A stretch of 64,000 bases of DNA from assembly GCF_030412785.1 (NCBI RefSeq), contig NZ_CP125295.1:5828001-5892000 (forward strand), read 5' to 3'. The notes under the pieces are model-generated. The model ran no database searches. It was given only the letters and a program-made list of their open reading frames with translations, and had not been told where the DNA came from. Shown piece after piece: positions 46,398 to 56,072 of the stretch. Position 1 is the first letter of the stretch. Every line of letters begins with the position of its first letter. The position numbers were made by a program, and so were the translations under genes. This DNA is from Paraburkholderia sabiae. GTDB taxonomy: Bacteria; Pseudomonadota; Gammaproteobacteria; Burkholderiales; Burkholderiaceae.

Positions 46398-47525
46398 TCA
46401 CTCGTGATGTTCCAGCGCCTTGAAGCCTGCCAGCGTGACGAGCGCATCGCGCCGCGCGATCTGGTAGTCCGACAGCACCATTTCCTTGACGAGCGATTCG
46501 AACGACGTCGTCGGCGTCCAGCCGAGCTTCTGCTGTGCTTTCGACGGGTCGCCGAGCAGCGTTTCCACTTCCGTCGGGCGGAAGTAGCGCGGATCGACGC
46601 GCACGATCACGTCGCCGGGTTGCACGCGCATTTCGGCGCGCTGGCGACGCTCGACATGTTCGACGATGCCCACTTCATGCACGCCGCTGCCTTCGAAGCG
46701 CACCGTGATGCCCAGTTCGGCGGCCGCGCGCTGCACGAATTCGCGCACGCTGTACTGCACACCCGTCGCGATCACGAAGTCTTCGGGCTGTTCCTGCTGC
46801 AGCATCATCCATTGCATGTCGACGTAGTCGCGCGCATGGCCCCAGTCGCGCAGCGCGGACATGTTGCCCAGATAGAGCTGGTCTTGCAGGCCGACCGCGA
46901 TGCGCGCGATCGCGCGCGTGATCTTGCGCGTGACGAACGTCTCGCCGCGCACAGGCGATTCGTGATTGAACAGAATGCCGTTGCACGCGTAGATGCCGTA
47001 CGCTTCGCGGTAATTGACGGTCGTCCAGTACGCGAACAGCTTCGCGACGGCGTACGGGCTGCGCGGATAGAACGGCGTGGTTTCGCGCTGAGGCACTTCC
47101 TGCACGAGACCGTAGAGTTCGGAAGTCGAGGCCTGATAAAAGCGCGTCTTCTTCTCGAAGCCGCAGATACGGATCGCTTCGAGCAGCCGCAGCGTGCCGA
47201 GTCCGTCGGCGTTGGCCGTATATTCCGGTTCCTCGAACGACACGGCGACATGGCTTTGCGCCGCGAGGTTATAGACTTCGTCCGGCTCGACGCGCTGCAT
47301 GATTCGCAGCAGGCTCGTCGCGTCCGTCAGATCGCCGTGATGCAATTGCAGACGCTGGTCCGGGTCGTGTACATCGCGGTAAAGATGATCGATCCGGTCG
47401 GTGTTGAACAACGACGAACGACGCTTGATGCCGTGCACCTCGTACCCTTTTTCGATCAACAGCTCGGCCAGGTATGAGCCGTCCTGACCGGTGATCCCGG
47501 TAATCAAGGCAACCTTCTGAGTCAT
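46398..47525 (-). CDS. gmd: GDP-mannose 4,6-dehydratase
   Basis: A 375-residue NADP-dependent SDR converting GDP-mannose to GDP-4-keto-6-deoxymannose. [27 protein letters not shown] is the N-terminal signature, and [12 protein letters not shown] and [12 protein letters not shown] hold the catalytic Thr/Ser, Glu and Y-x3-K residues. [32 protein letters not shown] matches Gmd exactly in position. ATG 47525 has CAGGAGA upstream. GDP-mannose is supplied by manC in the same strand block; the product goes to fcl. Confidence 0.97.
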   Translation of the reverse strand: MTQKVALITGITGQDGSYLAELLIEKGYEVHGIKRRSSLFNTDRIDHLYRDVHDPDQRLQLHHGDLTDATSLLRIMQRVEPDEVYNLAAQSHVAVSFEEPEYTANADGLGTLRLLEAIRICGFEKKTRFYQASTSELYGLVQEVPQRETTPFYPRSPYAVAKLFAYWTTVNYREAYGIYACNGILFNHESPVRGETFVTRKITRAIARIAVGLQDQLYLGNMSALRDWGHARDYVDMQWMMLQQEQPEDFVIATGVQYSVREFVQRAAAELGITVRFEGSGVHEVGIVEHVERRQRAEMRVQPGDVIVRVDPRYFRPTEVETLLGDPSKAQQKLGWTPTTSFESLVKEMVLSDYQIARRDALVTLAGFKALEHHE

Positions 47526-47639
47526 CGTATTCTCCTGTGGCGGCCGGGTTGTCGCCTGTGCGCTGCCCCGTCCCTTGCACCAGTTTGTTCAGATGTCCGC
47601 CGGCCCACCCTTGCCACCCGGACGGACATGCGCTGCTCC

Positions 47640-49865
47640 TTAGCCTGCGATACTCTCGTAGCCGTAGTAGCCGCCTCGATAACCCGAGCCGATGAACGCG
47701 CCCGCCTGCGGTACGTCGGTCAACAACACCCCTTGCAAATTCACGCCGCCATTGCGCAGACGCTTCGCGGTTTCCGCGAGCTCGCTCACAGGATGGCGAC
47801 CGTGCCGGATCACAAGCAACGTCGTCCCCACGTGCTTGCCGATCACGGTCGAATCGGTGACGGCGAGCACGGGCGGCGTATCGATGATGATCAGGTCGTA
47901 CTGGTTCTTGAGTTCTTCGAGCATCGTTTCGAAGCGCTTGCTCATCAGCAGCTCCGAAGGATGCGAGGGCAGCGAGCCCTTGGTGAGCACGTCGAGGCCC
48001 GGCAGTACTTCGCGCTGGATCGACGATTGCAGATCGCCGCCGCGCAGTACGTCGGACAGACCCGGCTGATGCTGCAGGCCGAAGTGCGAGTGGACGTCGC
48101 CGCGCCGCATGTCGCCGTCGATCACCAGCGTGCGCTTGGCCGTCGATGCGACGAGCGCGGACAGGTTCACCGACAGGAACGACTTGCCCGCATCCGGACG
48201 CGAGCCCGTCAGCATCACGACGTTGTTCTGCTTGTCGTCGACGCTCAGCTGCAGCGAGGTGCGCAGGTTGCGCACGCCTTCCACGGCGATGTCCTGCGGC
48301 GCCTGTTCGGCGAGCACGTGCAGGCCGCGCCGGCGCATCATCACGTCCTGCTGCAGACGGATCTGCTGTTCGCTACGCGGCACCACGGCGAAGACCGGCA
48401 CGCCGAGTGCGGCTTCCAGTTCGTCCGGACGTTCGACGCCGCCATACAGCGTCTTGCGCACGAAGGCGAACACGATGCCGATGAACAGACCCGCGCCGAA
48501 GCTGATCAGGATCACGACGAGGCGTTTCGGACGCACGGGGTCGTCGGCGGCTTCTGCGAAGTCGACGATCCGCACGTCGCCCACCTGGCCCGCCTTCGCA
48601 ATGCGCAACTGCTGCGCGCTGTTGAGCAGGTTCGTGTACAGCTCGGTGTCGACGTGCACGTCGCGCAGCAGGCGCAGCGCCGTCTGCTCGGTGTCGGGCA
48701 GCGTCTGCACGCTCTTGCCCATCTTCCCAAGATTGCCCTGCAGCGAAGCGATCTGCGCATCGAGCGCGGCCACGGCCGGGTGATTCGCGGTGAAGCGCTG
48801 CGACATCTCGGCGCGCTGCGTCTGCAGGTCGACGAGCTTGGTCTTGTTGTCGACGATCTGTTGCAGCAGCAGACGGCTTTCTTCGCTCAGATCGACGGTG
48901 CCGTGCTGGTTGCGGAACGTGTTGTAGCGCTGCTCGGCGGCGTCGAGTTCCTTGCGCAGCTGCGGCAACTGCTGGTCGAGGAACGCCAGCATGTGCTCGG
49001 CTTCCGACGAACGGCTTTCGACGTCCTGGCGGATGAACTCGCGCGCCATGCTGTTCATGATGTCGGCCGTGAGCTTCGGATTCTGGCCTTCGAGACTCGC
49101 GCGGATCACGCCCGACTGCAGCGTCGATTCGCCGATATCCATCGACTTCTGCAGACGCTCGACGGTCGTCAGCGTGGACGCGCGCGTCAGGTCGTAGCGC
49201 GTGCCGGGCGCGCCGACGATTTCATCGACGCGCAGCGAGATCGGACCCGCCGGCGTTTCGCGCACGACGTTTTCGCCGACCTTGCCTTCGAGAATCGCGA
49301 CGCCGTCCGGGTTGTTCAGCACGAAGTCGCCGTTCTGGCCAGCGATCAGCGTGAAGTCCTTGTCATACATGTCCTTCGCCGTGTCGAAGCGCGACACCTT
49401 GATGGTTTCGTCGCCCCACGCATAGCTCGGCAGTTGCAGCGACGGCGGCAGCTTGATGCCCCACTTGCCGTTCATCAGCGGCGCGAGCAGCCCGCCGACG
49501 AAAGGCAGCGTGTGCGCCCGCGCGGCGATGTCGAGGTGCAGCTGCTTGACCGTCTCTTCCGTCACGAGGCGTGACTTCATCAACTCGATTTCGGCGGCCG
49601 TCGACGGCTTCGTGTCGAACATGCCCGTCAGCGGCTGAAGACCGTCCTGCTTGTTGTTGTTCTCGGACTTGTCGACCACGTGGAACAGCACATCCGCGCG
49701 GTAGACAGGCGTCGCCACGAAGGCGTACGCCGCGCCCAGTGCCGTGACGGCCAGCGTGATCAGCAGAATGGACCGCCAGTTCGCGATGATGGCCTGCAGA
49801 TAATCCGTCAGGTGCATCTCGTCCGAACTGACGTCCGAATAACGATTGTCAAAGTTGATAGCCAT
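47640..49865 (-). CDS. wzc: polysaccharide co-polymerase with tyrosine autokinase domain
   Basis: A 741-residue inner membrane Wzc-type protein. Two transmembrane helices (about 33-54 and 438-458) bracket a periplasmic domain with coiled coil (about 250-400). The cytoplasmic BY-kinase has Walker A GSRPDAGKS (554-562), Walker A-prime VIDGDM (581-586) and Walker B IIIDTPP near 660. The C-terminus carries a tyrosine cluster, GSGYRGGYYGYESIAG (about 726-741), the autophosphorylation sites. It controls chain length together with Wza. Unlike many loci, no low-molecular-weight phosphatase (Wzb) gene lies beside it. The gene lies 87 bases after wza, with an inverted repeat between. Confidence 0.95.
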   Translation of the reverse strand: MAINFDNRYSDVSSDEMHLTDYLQAIIANWRSILLITLAVTALGAAYAFVATPVYRADVLFHVVDKSENNNKQDGLQPLTGMFDTKPSTAAEIELMKSRLVTEETVKQLHLDIAARAHTLPFVGGLLAPLMNGKWGIKLPPSLQLPSYAWGDETIKVSRFDTAKDMYDKDFTLIAGQNGDFVLNNPDGVAILEGKVGENVVRETPAGPISLRVDEIVGAPGTRYDLTRASTLTTVERLQKSMDIGESTLQSGVIRASLEGQNPKLTADIMNSMAREFIRQDVESRSSEAEHMLAFLDQQLPQLRKELDAAEQRYNTFRNQHGTVDLSEESRLLLQQIVDNKTKLVDLQTQRAEMSQRFTANHPAVAALDAQIASLQGNLGKMGKSVQTLPDTEQTALRLLRDVHVDTELYTNLLNSAQQLRIAKAGQVGDVRIVDFAEAADDPVRPKRLVVILISFGAGLFIGIVFAFVRKTLYGGVERPDELEAALGVPVFAVVPRSEQQIRLQQDVMMRRRGLHVLAEQAPQDIAVEGVRNLRTSLQLSVDDKQNNVVMLTGSRPDAGKSFLSVNLSALVASTAKRTLVIDGDMRRGDVHSHFGLQHQPGLSDVLRGGDLQSSIQREVLPGLDVLTKGSLPSHPSELLMSKRFETMLEELKNQYDLIIIDTPPVLAVTDSTVIGKHVGTTLLVIRHGRHPVSELAETAKRLRNGGVNLQGVLLTDVPQAGAFIGSGYRGGYYGYESIAG

Positions 49866-49899
49866 TTGCGTGATCCATCAAAGACCGACACATTCGAAA

Positions 49900-49941
49900 G
49901 CGTTGCGCGTCCGGACCCCGTAGCCGCGGTGCGCGCAACGC
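49900..49941 (-). repeat. inverted repeat between wza and wzc
   Basis: GCGTTGCGCG and CGCGCAACGC are perfect 10-base arms separated by 22 bases, in the short gap between wza and wzc. No run of T is next to it on either strand, so it is a stem-loop, not a standard terminator. A role in differential expression of wza and wzc is possible. Confidence 0.45.
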
Positions 49942-49952
49942 ATGCCTCCGGC

Positions 49953-51092
49953 TTACTTCGCGAGCAGGGCTGCCGTCACGCCAGCGTTGATCGCCGGCAA
50001 CAGCAGGGACAGCACGCGGTTGAATTTCACGAGACCGTTGTTGTCGACGTAGACGACATCCTTCGGCTCCAGGTTGAACTGGTTCGCGAGGAGCATCGAA
50101 GTCGGCGACGTGGCATCGAGGTGATAAATCTCCGGCTTGTCGCCCATCGAGTTGCGGATGACGAAGAGCTGCTTCGCGTAAGCCGTGTTCGGATTCACGC
50201 TGCCCGCCTGCGACAGCGCTTCGGCCAGCGAGAGACGGCCGTCGCGCATCGGCAGGATCGTCGCCGGACGGTTGACTTCGCCCATCAGATAGACGCCGTA
50301 TTCGTCCCGGCCGCCGACGCGCAGCAGGTCGCCCGGCTGCAGGTAGATCGACGTCGGCGCCTTGCCGCGACGGATCAGGTCAGGCACGTTGATGTTGTAC
50401 GTGCGACCGTCGCGCGTGAGTTCGACGTGGCTCTGATCGGCGTTCGGCGTGAAGCCGCCCGTGCGGTTGATCGCCTCCGTCAGCGACATCGGAATGTCGT
50501 TGACCTGTGCGGGTCCGGGCGCACGCACTTCGCCGTCCACATACACCTGCGACGAACGGAACGACGAGACGCGCACCGTCACTTCGGGCTTCGAATAGAC
50601 GTTGCTCAGCTTGCGATACAGCTCTTTCTGCACCGTCGTCGCATCCTTGCCGCCCACGTGGACCGTGCCCGCATACGGAAACTGGATATTGCCGTCCGCA
50701 TCCACGAGGAAGCCGAGACCAGGGTCGCCCTTGTTCACGTTCTGCGCCGGCTGACCGAGCGCCGCGGCGAGTTCAGGGTGATCCCACACGGTAATCTGCA
50801 GCACGTCGCCCGGCCCGAGCTTGTAGGCCGGCGGCTTCGTGCTGAAGAGGCCCGCGATCTGCTGGTTCAGTTCCGTCGTCTGGCCCTTCATGTCGCGCAC
50901 CAGCTTCAGATTGATGTCGGTAACAGGGATCTGAACATTCTGCTCAGGATCACTGCTGTACTCGCCGCCCGTTTCGGGCAGCGTGGGCGGTGACACCATC
51001 CGTTGTCCAGGTACGATGCTGCATGCGGAGAGCAGCACCGAGATCGACAACAGTAGCGGTGCACCTACACCCAATCCAAATCGCTGCTTCAT
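49953..51092 (-). CDS. wza: outer membrane polysaccharide export lipoprotein Wza
   Basis: A 379-residue lipoprotein. The signal peptide ends in the lipobox LSAC (Cys about 24). A polysaccharide-export domain (about 85-170, KLGPGDVLQITVWDHPELA) is followed by SLBB/D2-D3 ring domains (KPEVTVRVSSFRSSQVYVDGEV, QPGDLLRVGGRDEYGVYLMGEV) and a C-terminal amphipathic helix (VLSLLLPAINAGVTAALLAK) that forms the outer-membrane barrel. It exports the finished chain. GTTAGGAGGAACTGCC is a near-ideal ribosome site for ATG 51092; the frame upstream to 51437 is a shadow. Confidence 0.95.
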   Translation of the reverse strand: MKQRFGLGVGAPLLLSISVLLSACSIVPGQRMVSPPTLPETGGEYSSDPEQNVQIPVTDINLKLVRDMKGQTTELNQQIAGLFSTKPPAYKLGPGDVLQITVWDHPELAAALGQPAQNVNKGDPGLGFLVDADGNIQFPYAGTVHVGGKDATTVQKELYRKLSNVYSKPEVTVRVSSFRSSQVYVDGEVRAPGPAQVNDIPMSLTEAINRTGGFTPNADQSHVELTRDGRTYNINVPDLIRRGKAPTSIYLQPGDLLRVGGRDEYGVYLMGEVNRPATILPMRDGRLSLAEALSQAGSVNPNTAYAKQLFVIRNSMGDKPEIYHLDATSPTSMLLANQFNLEPKDVVYVDNNGLVKFNRVLSLLLPAINAGVTAALLAK

Positions 51093-51147
51093 GGCAGTTC
51101 CTCCTAACAGGGGAGCTTGGTCCTTGTTCACTGGCTTGCTTCCCGTC

Positions 51148-52533
51148 TTAATACGCGTTGGTATGGATGAAGCCCTTGACGATCGTGGCGCCGATGATTC
51201 GCATGTCGAGCCAGAACGTCCAGTGCCCCAGGTAATACAGATCGTGCGCGACGCGTCGTTCCATCTTTTCGATGCGATCGGTTTCGCCGCGAAAACCGTT
51301 GATTTGCGCCCAGCCTGTGATGCCCGGCTTAATCCTGTAGCGATGGATATAGCCGGCCACGACTTTCTGATACAGATCGTCGTGTTCGAGTGCGTGGGGG
51401 CGTGGCCCGACCACGGACATGTCGCCGCGCAGCACATTGAAGAACTGCGGCAACTCGTCGAGACTCGTGCGGCGCAGAAATGCGCCGACTCTCGTGATGC
51501 GCGGATCGCCCTTGGTCGCCTGGCTGACCTTGCCGGCTTCCTCGGTATGCACGCGCATCGAGCGGAACTTGTAGATCGTGAAGACGCGGCCGTCGGCGCC
51601 CTTGCGCTTCTGACGGAACAGCACCGGACCGGGCGACGACAGCTTCACGGCAATCGAGATCGCGATCAGCAGCGGCGCAAGGCCCATGATCGCGGCCGCG
51701 GCGAACACGCGGTCGAACAGATCCTTCTTGAACAGCGCACGCGACGACAGCGGCGACGCAACGAGATTGATCGCGGGCACGCCCAGCAGCTCGATCACGC
51801 TACTGGTATCGAACAACGCGAGACTGCGCACGTCCGGCATGAAGCGGATGTTCACGAGGTCGTTGCGGAATTCGGTGACGAGACGAAAGATCGTGCGCTC
51901 GTCGGTGAGCGACAGCGCGAGCCACAGTTCATGCACGTCGTTGGTCCGCACGTAGTCGGCAAACGCCTGCAGCGAATCGAAGCAGTTCACGCGCTGGTTG
52001 GTCAGCGGCGAATCTTCCGGATGCGTGTTCAACACAGCCGTTGCGCGAAAGCCCGTGGCCGGCTGCAGTTCGATGCGACGCAGGATCTGGTCGCAATGTC
52101 CGCCGCTTCCGACGATCGCCACCTGATGCAAATTCCAGCCGGCGCGGCGCGCACGCGCCAGCGCGGCATGCGCAATCAGCCGCCACGCGATCAGCAGGCC
52201 GCCCGCCATCGCCGTCCAGTACGCGAACCACAGGCGCGACACAATATCGATGCGGTGCAGCGAATACATCAGCGCGAGCGCGCAGCCCTGCACGACGAGC
52301 CAGGCAAGCGCGACCTGTCCGGCGAGCGCGAGCTTCGAGCGGCCGCGCCACGATACATAGACGCCGAACGCCGGGAACATCGCCAGCGCAAAAGCCGCGG
52401 AAAAGAGCACGAACGCGTCATAGAAACCGCGCTGCGAAAATTCGTCGAAGCGGATCTGCGAGGCGACGACGGCGCCAAGCAGTATCAGCGCCACGTCTGC
52501 GACCCGCGCGAAAAAGTCCTGTATGTCCCGCAT
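51148..52533 (-). CDS. wcaJ: undecaprenyl-phosphate glucose phosphotransferase (WcaJ-like)
   Basis: A 461-residue initiating enzyme that transfers glucose-1-phosphate (or galactose-1-phosphate) from UDP-sugar to undecaprenyl phosphate. Four N-terminal helices and a CoA-binding-like middle domain precede the catalytic C-terminal domain with LSSPGPVLFRQKRKGADG, FTIYKFRSMRVH, LRRTSLDELPQFFNVLRGD and SVVGPRPHA, the polyprenyl glycosylphosphotransferase set. GTG 52542 could start it three codons earlier, but ATG 52533 has AGGGTGA at the right distance. It sits between manC and wza in the leftward operon and needs UDP-glucose, made by GalU. Confidence 0.94.
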   Translation of the reverse strand: MRDIQDFFARVADVALILLGAVVASQIRFDEFSQRGFYDAFVLFSAAFALAMFPAFGVYVSWRGRSKLALAGQVALAWLVVQGCALALMYSLHRIDIVSRLWFAYWTAMAGGLLIAWRLIAHAALARARRAGWNLHQVAIVGSGGHCDQILRRIELQPATGFRATAVLNTHPEDSPLTNQRVNCFDSLQAFADYVRTNDVHELWLALSLTDERTIFRLVTEFRNDLVNIRFMPDVRSLALFDTSSVIELLGVPAINLVASPLSSRALFKKDLFDRVFAAAAIMGLAPLLIAISIAVKLSSPGPVLFRQKRKGADGRVFTIYKFRSMRVHTEEAGKVSQATKGDPRITRVGAFLRRTSLDELPQFFNVLRGDMSVVGPRPHALEHDDLYQKVVAGYIHRYRIKPGITGWAQINGFRGETDRIEKMERRVAHDLYYLGHWTFWLDMRIIGATIVKGFIHTNAY

Positions 52534-52603
52534 GTCGTTCACCCTGCCATTCGTCGTTCGTTACCTGCCTCTACGGGTGGTGCGTATTTCGCCGCCGCGC
52601 TTG

Positions 52604-54121
52604 CTAGTTCGTCGGCCCGCAGCGTCCGTAGGTGTCGTCGAAGCGCACGATGTCGTCTTCGCCGAGATACGAGCCCGACTGCACCTCGATGATTTCGAGC
52701 GGCACCTTGCCCGGGTTCTCCAGCCGATGCCGCACGCCGAGCGGGATATACGTCGATTCGTTTTCGCTCAGCAGGAACTGCTCGTCGCCGCGTGTAACCA
52801 TCGCCGTGCCGCGCACGACGATCCAGTGCTCCGCGCGATGGTGATGCAGTTGCAGCGACAGCTTCGCGCCCGGCGTCACGACGATGCGCTTCACCTGGAA
52901 GCGGTCGCCCTGATCGATCGAGTCGTAGAAGCCCCACGGGCGGCGCACCTTGCGATGCGCGTCGGCCTCGGGCGCCTTCTGCGCCTTGATGCGCGCGACC
53001 AGCCCCTTCACGTCCTGCACACGCGAGCGGTCGGCGACGAGCACGGCATCCGCCGTTTCGACGACGACGACGTTCGTCGTGCCGACACAGGCGACGAGGC
53101 GCCCTTCCGAATGCGCGTAGCTCGACACCGCGCCTTCGAACATCACGCGGCCACGCGCGACGTTGCCGTTTTCGTCCTTCGGCTGTGCGGCCCATACTGC
53201 ATCCCACGAACCGAGATCGGACCAGCCTGCGTCGAGCGGCACGACCACGCCCGCCGACGTCCAGCCAGCCGATGCATTCAGCCGCTCCATCACTGCGTAG
53301 TCGATCGAATCGGCGGGCGAACGCGTGAACGCGTCGGCCGCGGGCCGCAGCGTGGTGCCGTCCGACTGTCCCTGCACGAACGACGCGAGACAGGCCGCGT
53401 GCATGTCGGGCTGCAGCGATTGCAGCGTCGCGAGCCACACGCTTGCACGCACGATGAAGATGCCGCTGTTCCACCAGTACGTGCCTTGCGCGAGGTACTG
53501 CTTCGCGAGTTCGGCGGCCGGCTTTTCGACGAAACCGTCGATCTCGCGCGCTTCGTCGTCGAGCTTCCTGCCGATGCGGATATAGCCGAAGCCCGTTTCC
53601 GGCGCGCTCGGCGGCACGCCGAGCGTGGCGATCGAGCCGCGCTGCGCGTGGCGCGCGGCGACTTCGATTGCGCGCTGCAAGGCAGGCACATCGGCGATGG
53701 CGTGATCGGACGGCATCACGACGAGAATCGCGTCGTCGCCGTTTGCGCAGGCGAGCGCGGCGGCCAGCGTCAGCGCAGGCGCCGTGTCGCGCCGCGCGGG
53801 TTCGACCACGAGACGCGGCGTGCAGCCATTGCCCGTCAGCTGCTCGGCGATCACGAAGCGATGTTCTTCACCGCATACGATGATGGGCGCCTTCGATACG
53901 TCCCATTCCGCCGGAAAGCCTTCCATCCGGTGCACGGTGTCCTGCAACAGCGATTCCGAACCGACTACGCCGATCAGCTGCTTCGGAAAGTTTTCGCGCG
54001 ACATCGGCCACAGACGCGTGCCCGATCCGCCAGCCAGAATCACGGGCACGATATGCGTGCAGGCAGGCAACGCGCCGGCCGGCTCTCCCGCATTCGTCGG
54101 ATTGTTCTGGTCGATCAGCAT
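52604..54121 (-). CDS. manC: mannose-1-phosphate guanylyltransferase/mannose-6-phosphate isomerase
   Basis: A 505-residue bifunctional enzyme making GDP-mannose. The nucleotidyltransferase half has ILAGGSGTRLWPMSRENFPKQ (about 30-50) and the FVEKP loop. The C-terminal cupin half holds RPWGFYDSIDQGDRFQVKRI and LQLHHHRAEHWIVVRGTA, which carries the isomerase metal ligands. It is the first gene of the leftward polysaccharide operon, only 75 bases after the regulator gene, so its promoter may lie inside or just after that gene. AAGGAG eight bases before ATG 54121 supports the start. GDP-mannose feeds gmd. Confidence 0.96.
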   Translation of the reverse strand: MLIDQNNPTNAGEPAGALPACTHIVPVILAGGSGTRLWPMSRENFPKQLIGVVGSESLLQDTVHRMEGFPAEWDVSKAPIIVCGEEHRFVIAEQLTGNGCTPRLVVEPARRDTAPALTLAAALACANGDDAILVVMPSDHAIADVPALQRAIEVAARHAQRGSIATLGVPPSAPETGFGYIRIGRKLDDEAREIDGFVEKPAAELAKQYLAQGTYWWNSGIFIVRASVWLATLQSLQPDMHAACLASFVQGQSDGTTLRPAADAFTRSPADSIDYAVMERLNASAGWTSAGVVVPLDAGWSDLGSWDAVWAAQPKDENGNVARGRVMFEGAVSSYAHSEGRLVACVGTTNVVVVETADAVLVADRSRVQDVKGLVARIKAQKAPEADAHRKVRRPWGFYDSIDQGDRFQVKRIVVTPGAKLSLQLHHHRAEHWIVVRGTAMVTRGDEQFLLSENESTYIPLGVRHRLENPGKVPLEIIEVQSGSYLGEDDIVRFDDTYGRCGPTN

Positions 54122-54196
54122 TTACGCACTCCTTAATGTCCGCCACTGAACCCCTGGCATGAAGGTCCGAAACCCACTGCAGATCGTGAAGGCCGG

Positions 54197-55201
54197 CTAG
54201 ATGCCGGCTTCGCGCCGGGTTTTCATCCGGTATTCCGTCGGCGAGACTTTCATCCGCTTGCGGAAGATCTTGGCGAGACGATCGCCGTTGCCCATTCCCG
54301 TGCGCCGCGCGATCTTGTCGACGGGCAGCTCGGAATCGGTCAGCAGGCTGCAGGTAATCGCGAGCCGTGCGTGCAGCAGGTAGTCGGAAGGAGTGACGCC
54401 GACTTCCATCTTGAAGCGACGCAGAAAGTTGCGTTCGCTCATTGCGGCCACCTGGGCCGCATCCGCGATCGAGATCGACCGCTGGCAGTTTTCCTGTAAC
54501 CAGCGCGCCGCGGCGCGCACCTTGTCTGCGGGACTCTTGCCTGTGCTGTCGCCGAGCAGCGACATCAGGCTGTCGCCGGCGTCGGGCATCAGGCGTTCGG
54601 CCACGTTGCGCGCGACGTCGATGCCGAGATCGCGCTTGATCAGCATCAGCGCGCTCTTCATCGATTCGAGGCGATCGTTCGCTTCGCCCGTGCTGCGTTC
54701 GTCGCGCTCTTCGCGCACCGTGTAGCTGCCGAAGTCGCGTTGCTGCTGGATGCCGTTGATGCAGGCCGCTTCGAGCAGCGAGCGTCCTTCGCCGATAGGA
54801 CGCACGGTGCTCGTGTTCGCATGCACGCGACGCAGCCAGGCGATGAGCCGTTCGTCGCGGGCCGCCGAATGCGCGCCTTTACCGCCCGCGACGAACAGTG
54901 CATCGAAACCCATGTAATGACGGGCATCGAGTCCGTCGGTCCAGACGCGGATCGACGACGAGCACGTGATGTTGCCGCCCGCTGCCGACAGGAAGCTCAC
55001 GTCGTATGTCCAGCTGTGACTGGCGGATGAGGACAGTTCGTTAGCAGCATGAAAAACTTCGGCGACGATGCCCGCGCCAAGGAGCGAGCAACCGTCGAAC
55101 AACAGAATTGCAATGTGGCGAGTGGCGGCTGCGTAGTGCGCGCTGCGCTCAGGCGCTCGTACCCAGCCAACCATTGGAGATTCCAGACTTGCATACGCCA
55201 T
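54197..55201 (-). CDS. GlxA-like regulator (DJ-1/PfpI domain plus AraC HTH)
   Basis: A 334-residue regulator with an N-terminal class I amidotransferase-like domain (about 28-190) and a C-terminal AraC helix-turn-helix pair (about 230-330; SISIADAAQVAAMSERNFLRRFK and IARRTGMGNGDRLAKIFRKR). The nucleophile elbow, where other GlxA proteins have a Cys, reads IGEGRSLLEAA, so catalysis is unlikely and ligand binding is probable. It lies directly upstream of manC on the same strand and is a likely local regulator of the polysaccharide genes. A paralog is at 60491-61555. The upstream dyad at 55245-55277 may be its operator. Confidence 0.83.
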   Translation of the reverse strand: MAYASLESPMVGWVRAPERSAHYAAATRHIAILLFDGCSLLGAGIVAEVFHAANELSSSASHSWTYDVSFLSAAGGNITCSSSIRVWTDGLDARHYMGFDALFVAGGKGAHSAARDERLIAWLRRVHANTSTVRPIGEGRSLLEAACINGIQQQRDFGSYTVREERDERSTGEANDRLESMKSALMLIKRDLGIDVARNVAERLMPDAGDSLMSLLGDSTGKSPADKVRAAARWLQENCQRSISIADAAQVAAMSERNFLRRFKMEVGVTPSDYLLHARLAITCSLLTDSELPVDKIARRTGMGNGDRLAKIFRKRMKVSPTEYRMKTRREAGI

Positions 55202-56072
55202 GACTCTTCCCCCTTGACCATTCCGGCGTGGAAAGAACTAGATAAATGCATGCGATGTGCAGTGCATCATACGCATTAAAAAAACAATCCCGGCGGCTAC
55301 TGACTGAAACTGACGATGTATTGGCGTATTCGGTCCGGTGGATGATAACCGGCTTTCAGCCCGTATTTAACAGTCTCATAAAGACGATTAACACAGCCCG
55401 ATTTCGTACTAATTCGCCATTTCATAAGACGAAGAAACCGACTCGCCAAACACCGCGCCAGGCTTGACACAAAGGCTTACAAATTGTTGCAATTCACTTT
55501 TCCTCACACCAAAGACACTGCAAATTTTTCGGATTGGAATTTGGGGTCCGCAATACTTACCCAATCGCATTCCTCTTATCCCAATTCCCGATCAAAATGC
55601 CGGTTTGATAATATGAAATGAAAGACTTATTGATATGAGGAAATCGTGCGCACAAAAGCACGAATTAGAATTATAAGAACGGAATAGCCATCCAGAATAT
55701 TTTCTTCTCTCGCTTTTTTAATGTCGCCATAAATAAATCAATTAATGTTTCAAACGCGAAACATCGGGCCCTGTCGCGAGGCGTAGCGGCGCTATCGAGG
55801 TGCAGTCGAAGCGTCCCTGGCGGGTACCAATCGGTCCTCTTCATACATTCAAACGCCTTGTCGTACGGTCGCGAAGCGTTACACGAAGCGCTTCTCATGC
55901 ATTAGCCTCTATTCGCCACGAACCAGCGTCGCGACGACGCAACATTCGTATCGATCCGCCAGCGAAGTTGCGGGCAAGCACTAGGAAACGTCGAATTCCT
56001 GCTAACTCGACGGTGTAATCTTGGACGCGCGAAATGCGCTAACCCGGTCATCCATACCGTACGGGAGAAAGA
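55202..56072. other. 871-base AT-rich intergenic region
   Basis: This is the longest gene-free stretch. It is clearly richer in A and T than its neighbours, especially 55260-55760. It holds the upstream region of the leftward regulator and that of the rightward glycoside hydrolase. Short frames here (for example 55671-55898, minus strand) show no family marks and are not called. No mobile-element ends were seen. Confidence 0.5.
55245..55277. promoter_or_regulatory. imperfect dyad upstream of the GlxA-like gene
   Basis: AATGCATGCGATG and CATCATACGCATT match as a 13-base inverted repeat with 10 of 13 pairs around TGCAGTG. It lies 44-76 bases before ATG 55201. It could bind the regulator itself; no experiment supports this. 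Confidence 0.35.

Noticed and set aside
47628..49574. A 648-codon rightward open frame
   Set aside because: Antisense shadow of wzc; composition and lack of ribosome site argue against a gene.
55671..55898. A 75-codon leftward frame before the glycoside hydrolase
   Set aside because: No family marks; part of an AT-rich intergenic stretch.
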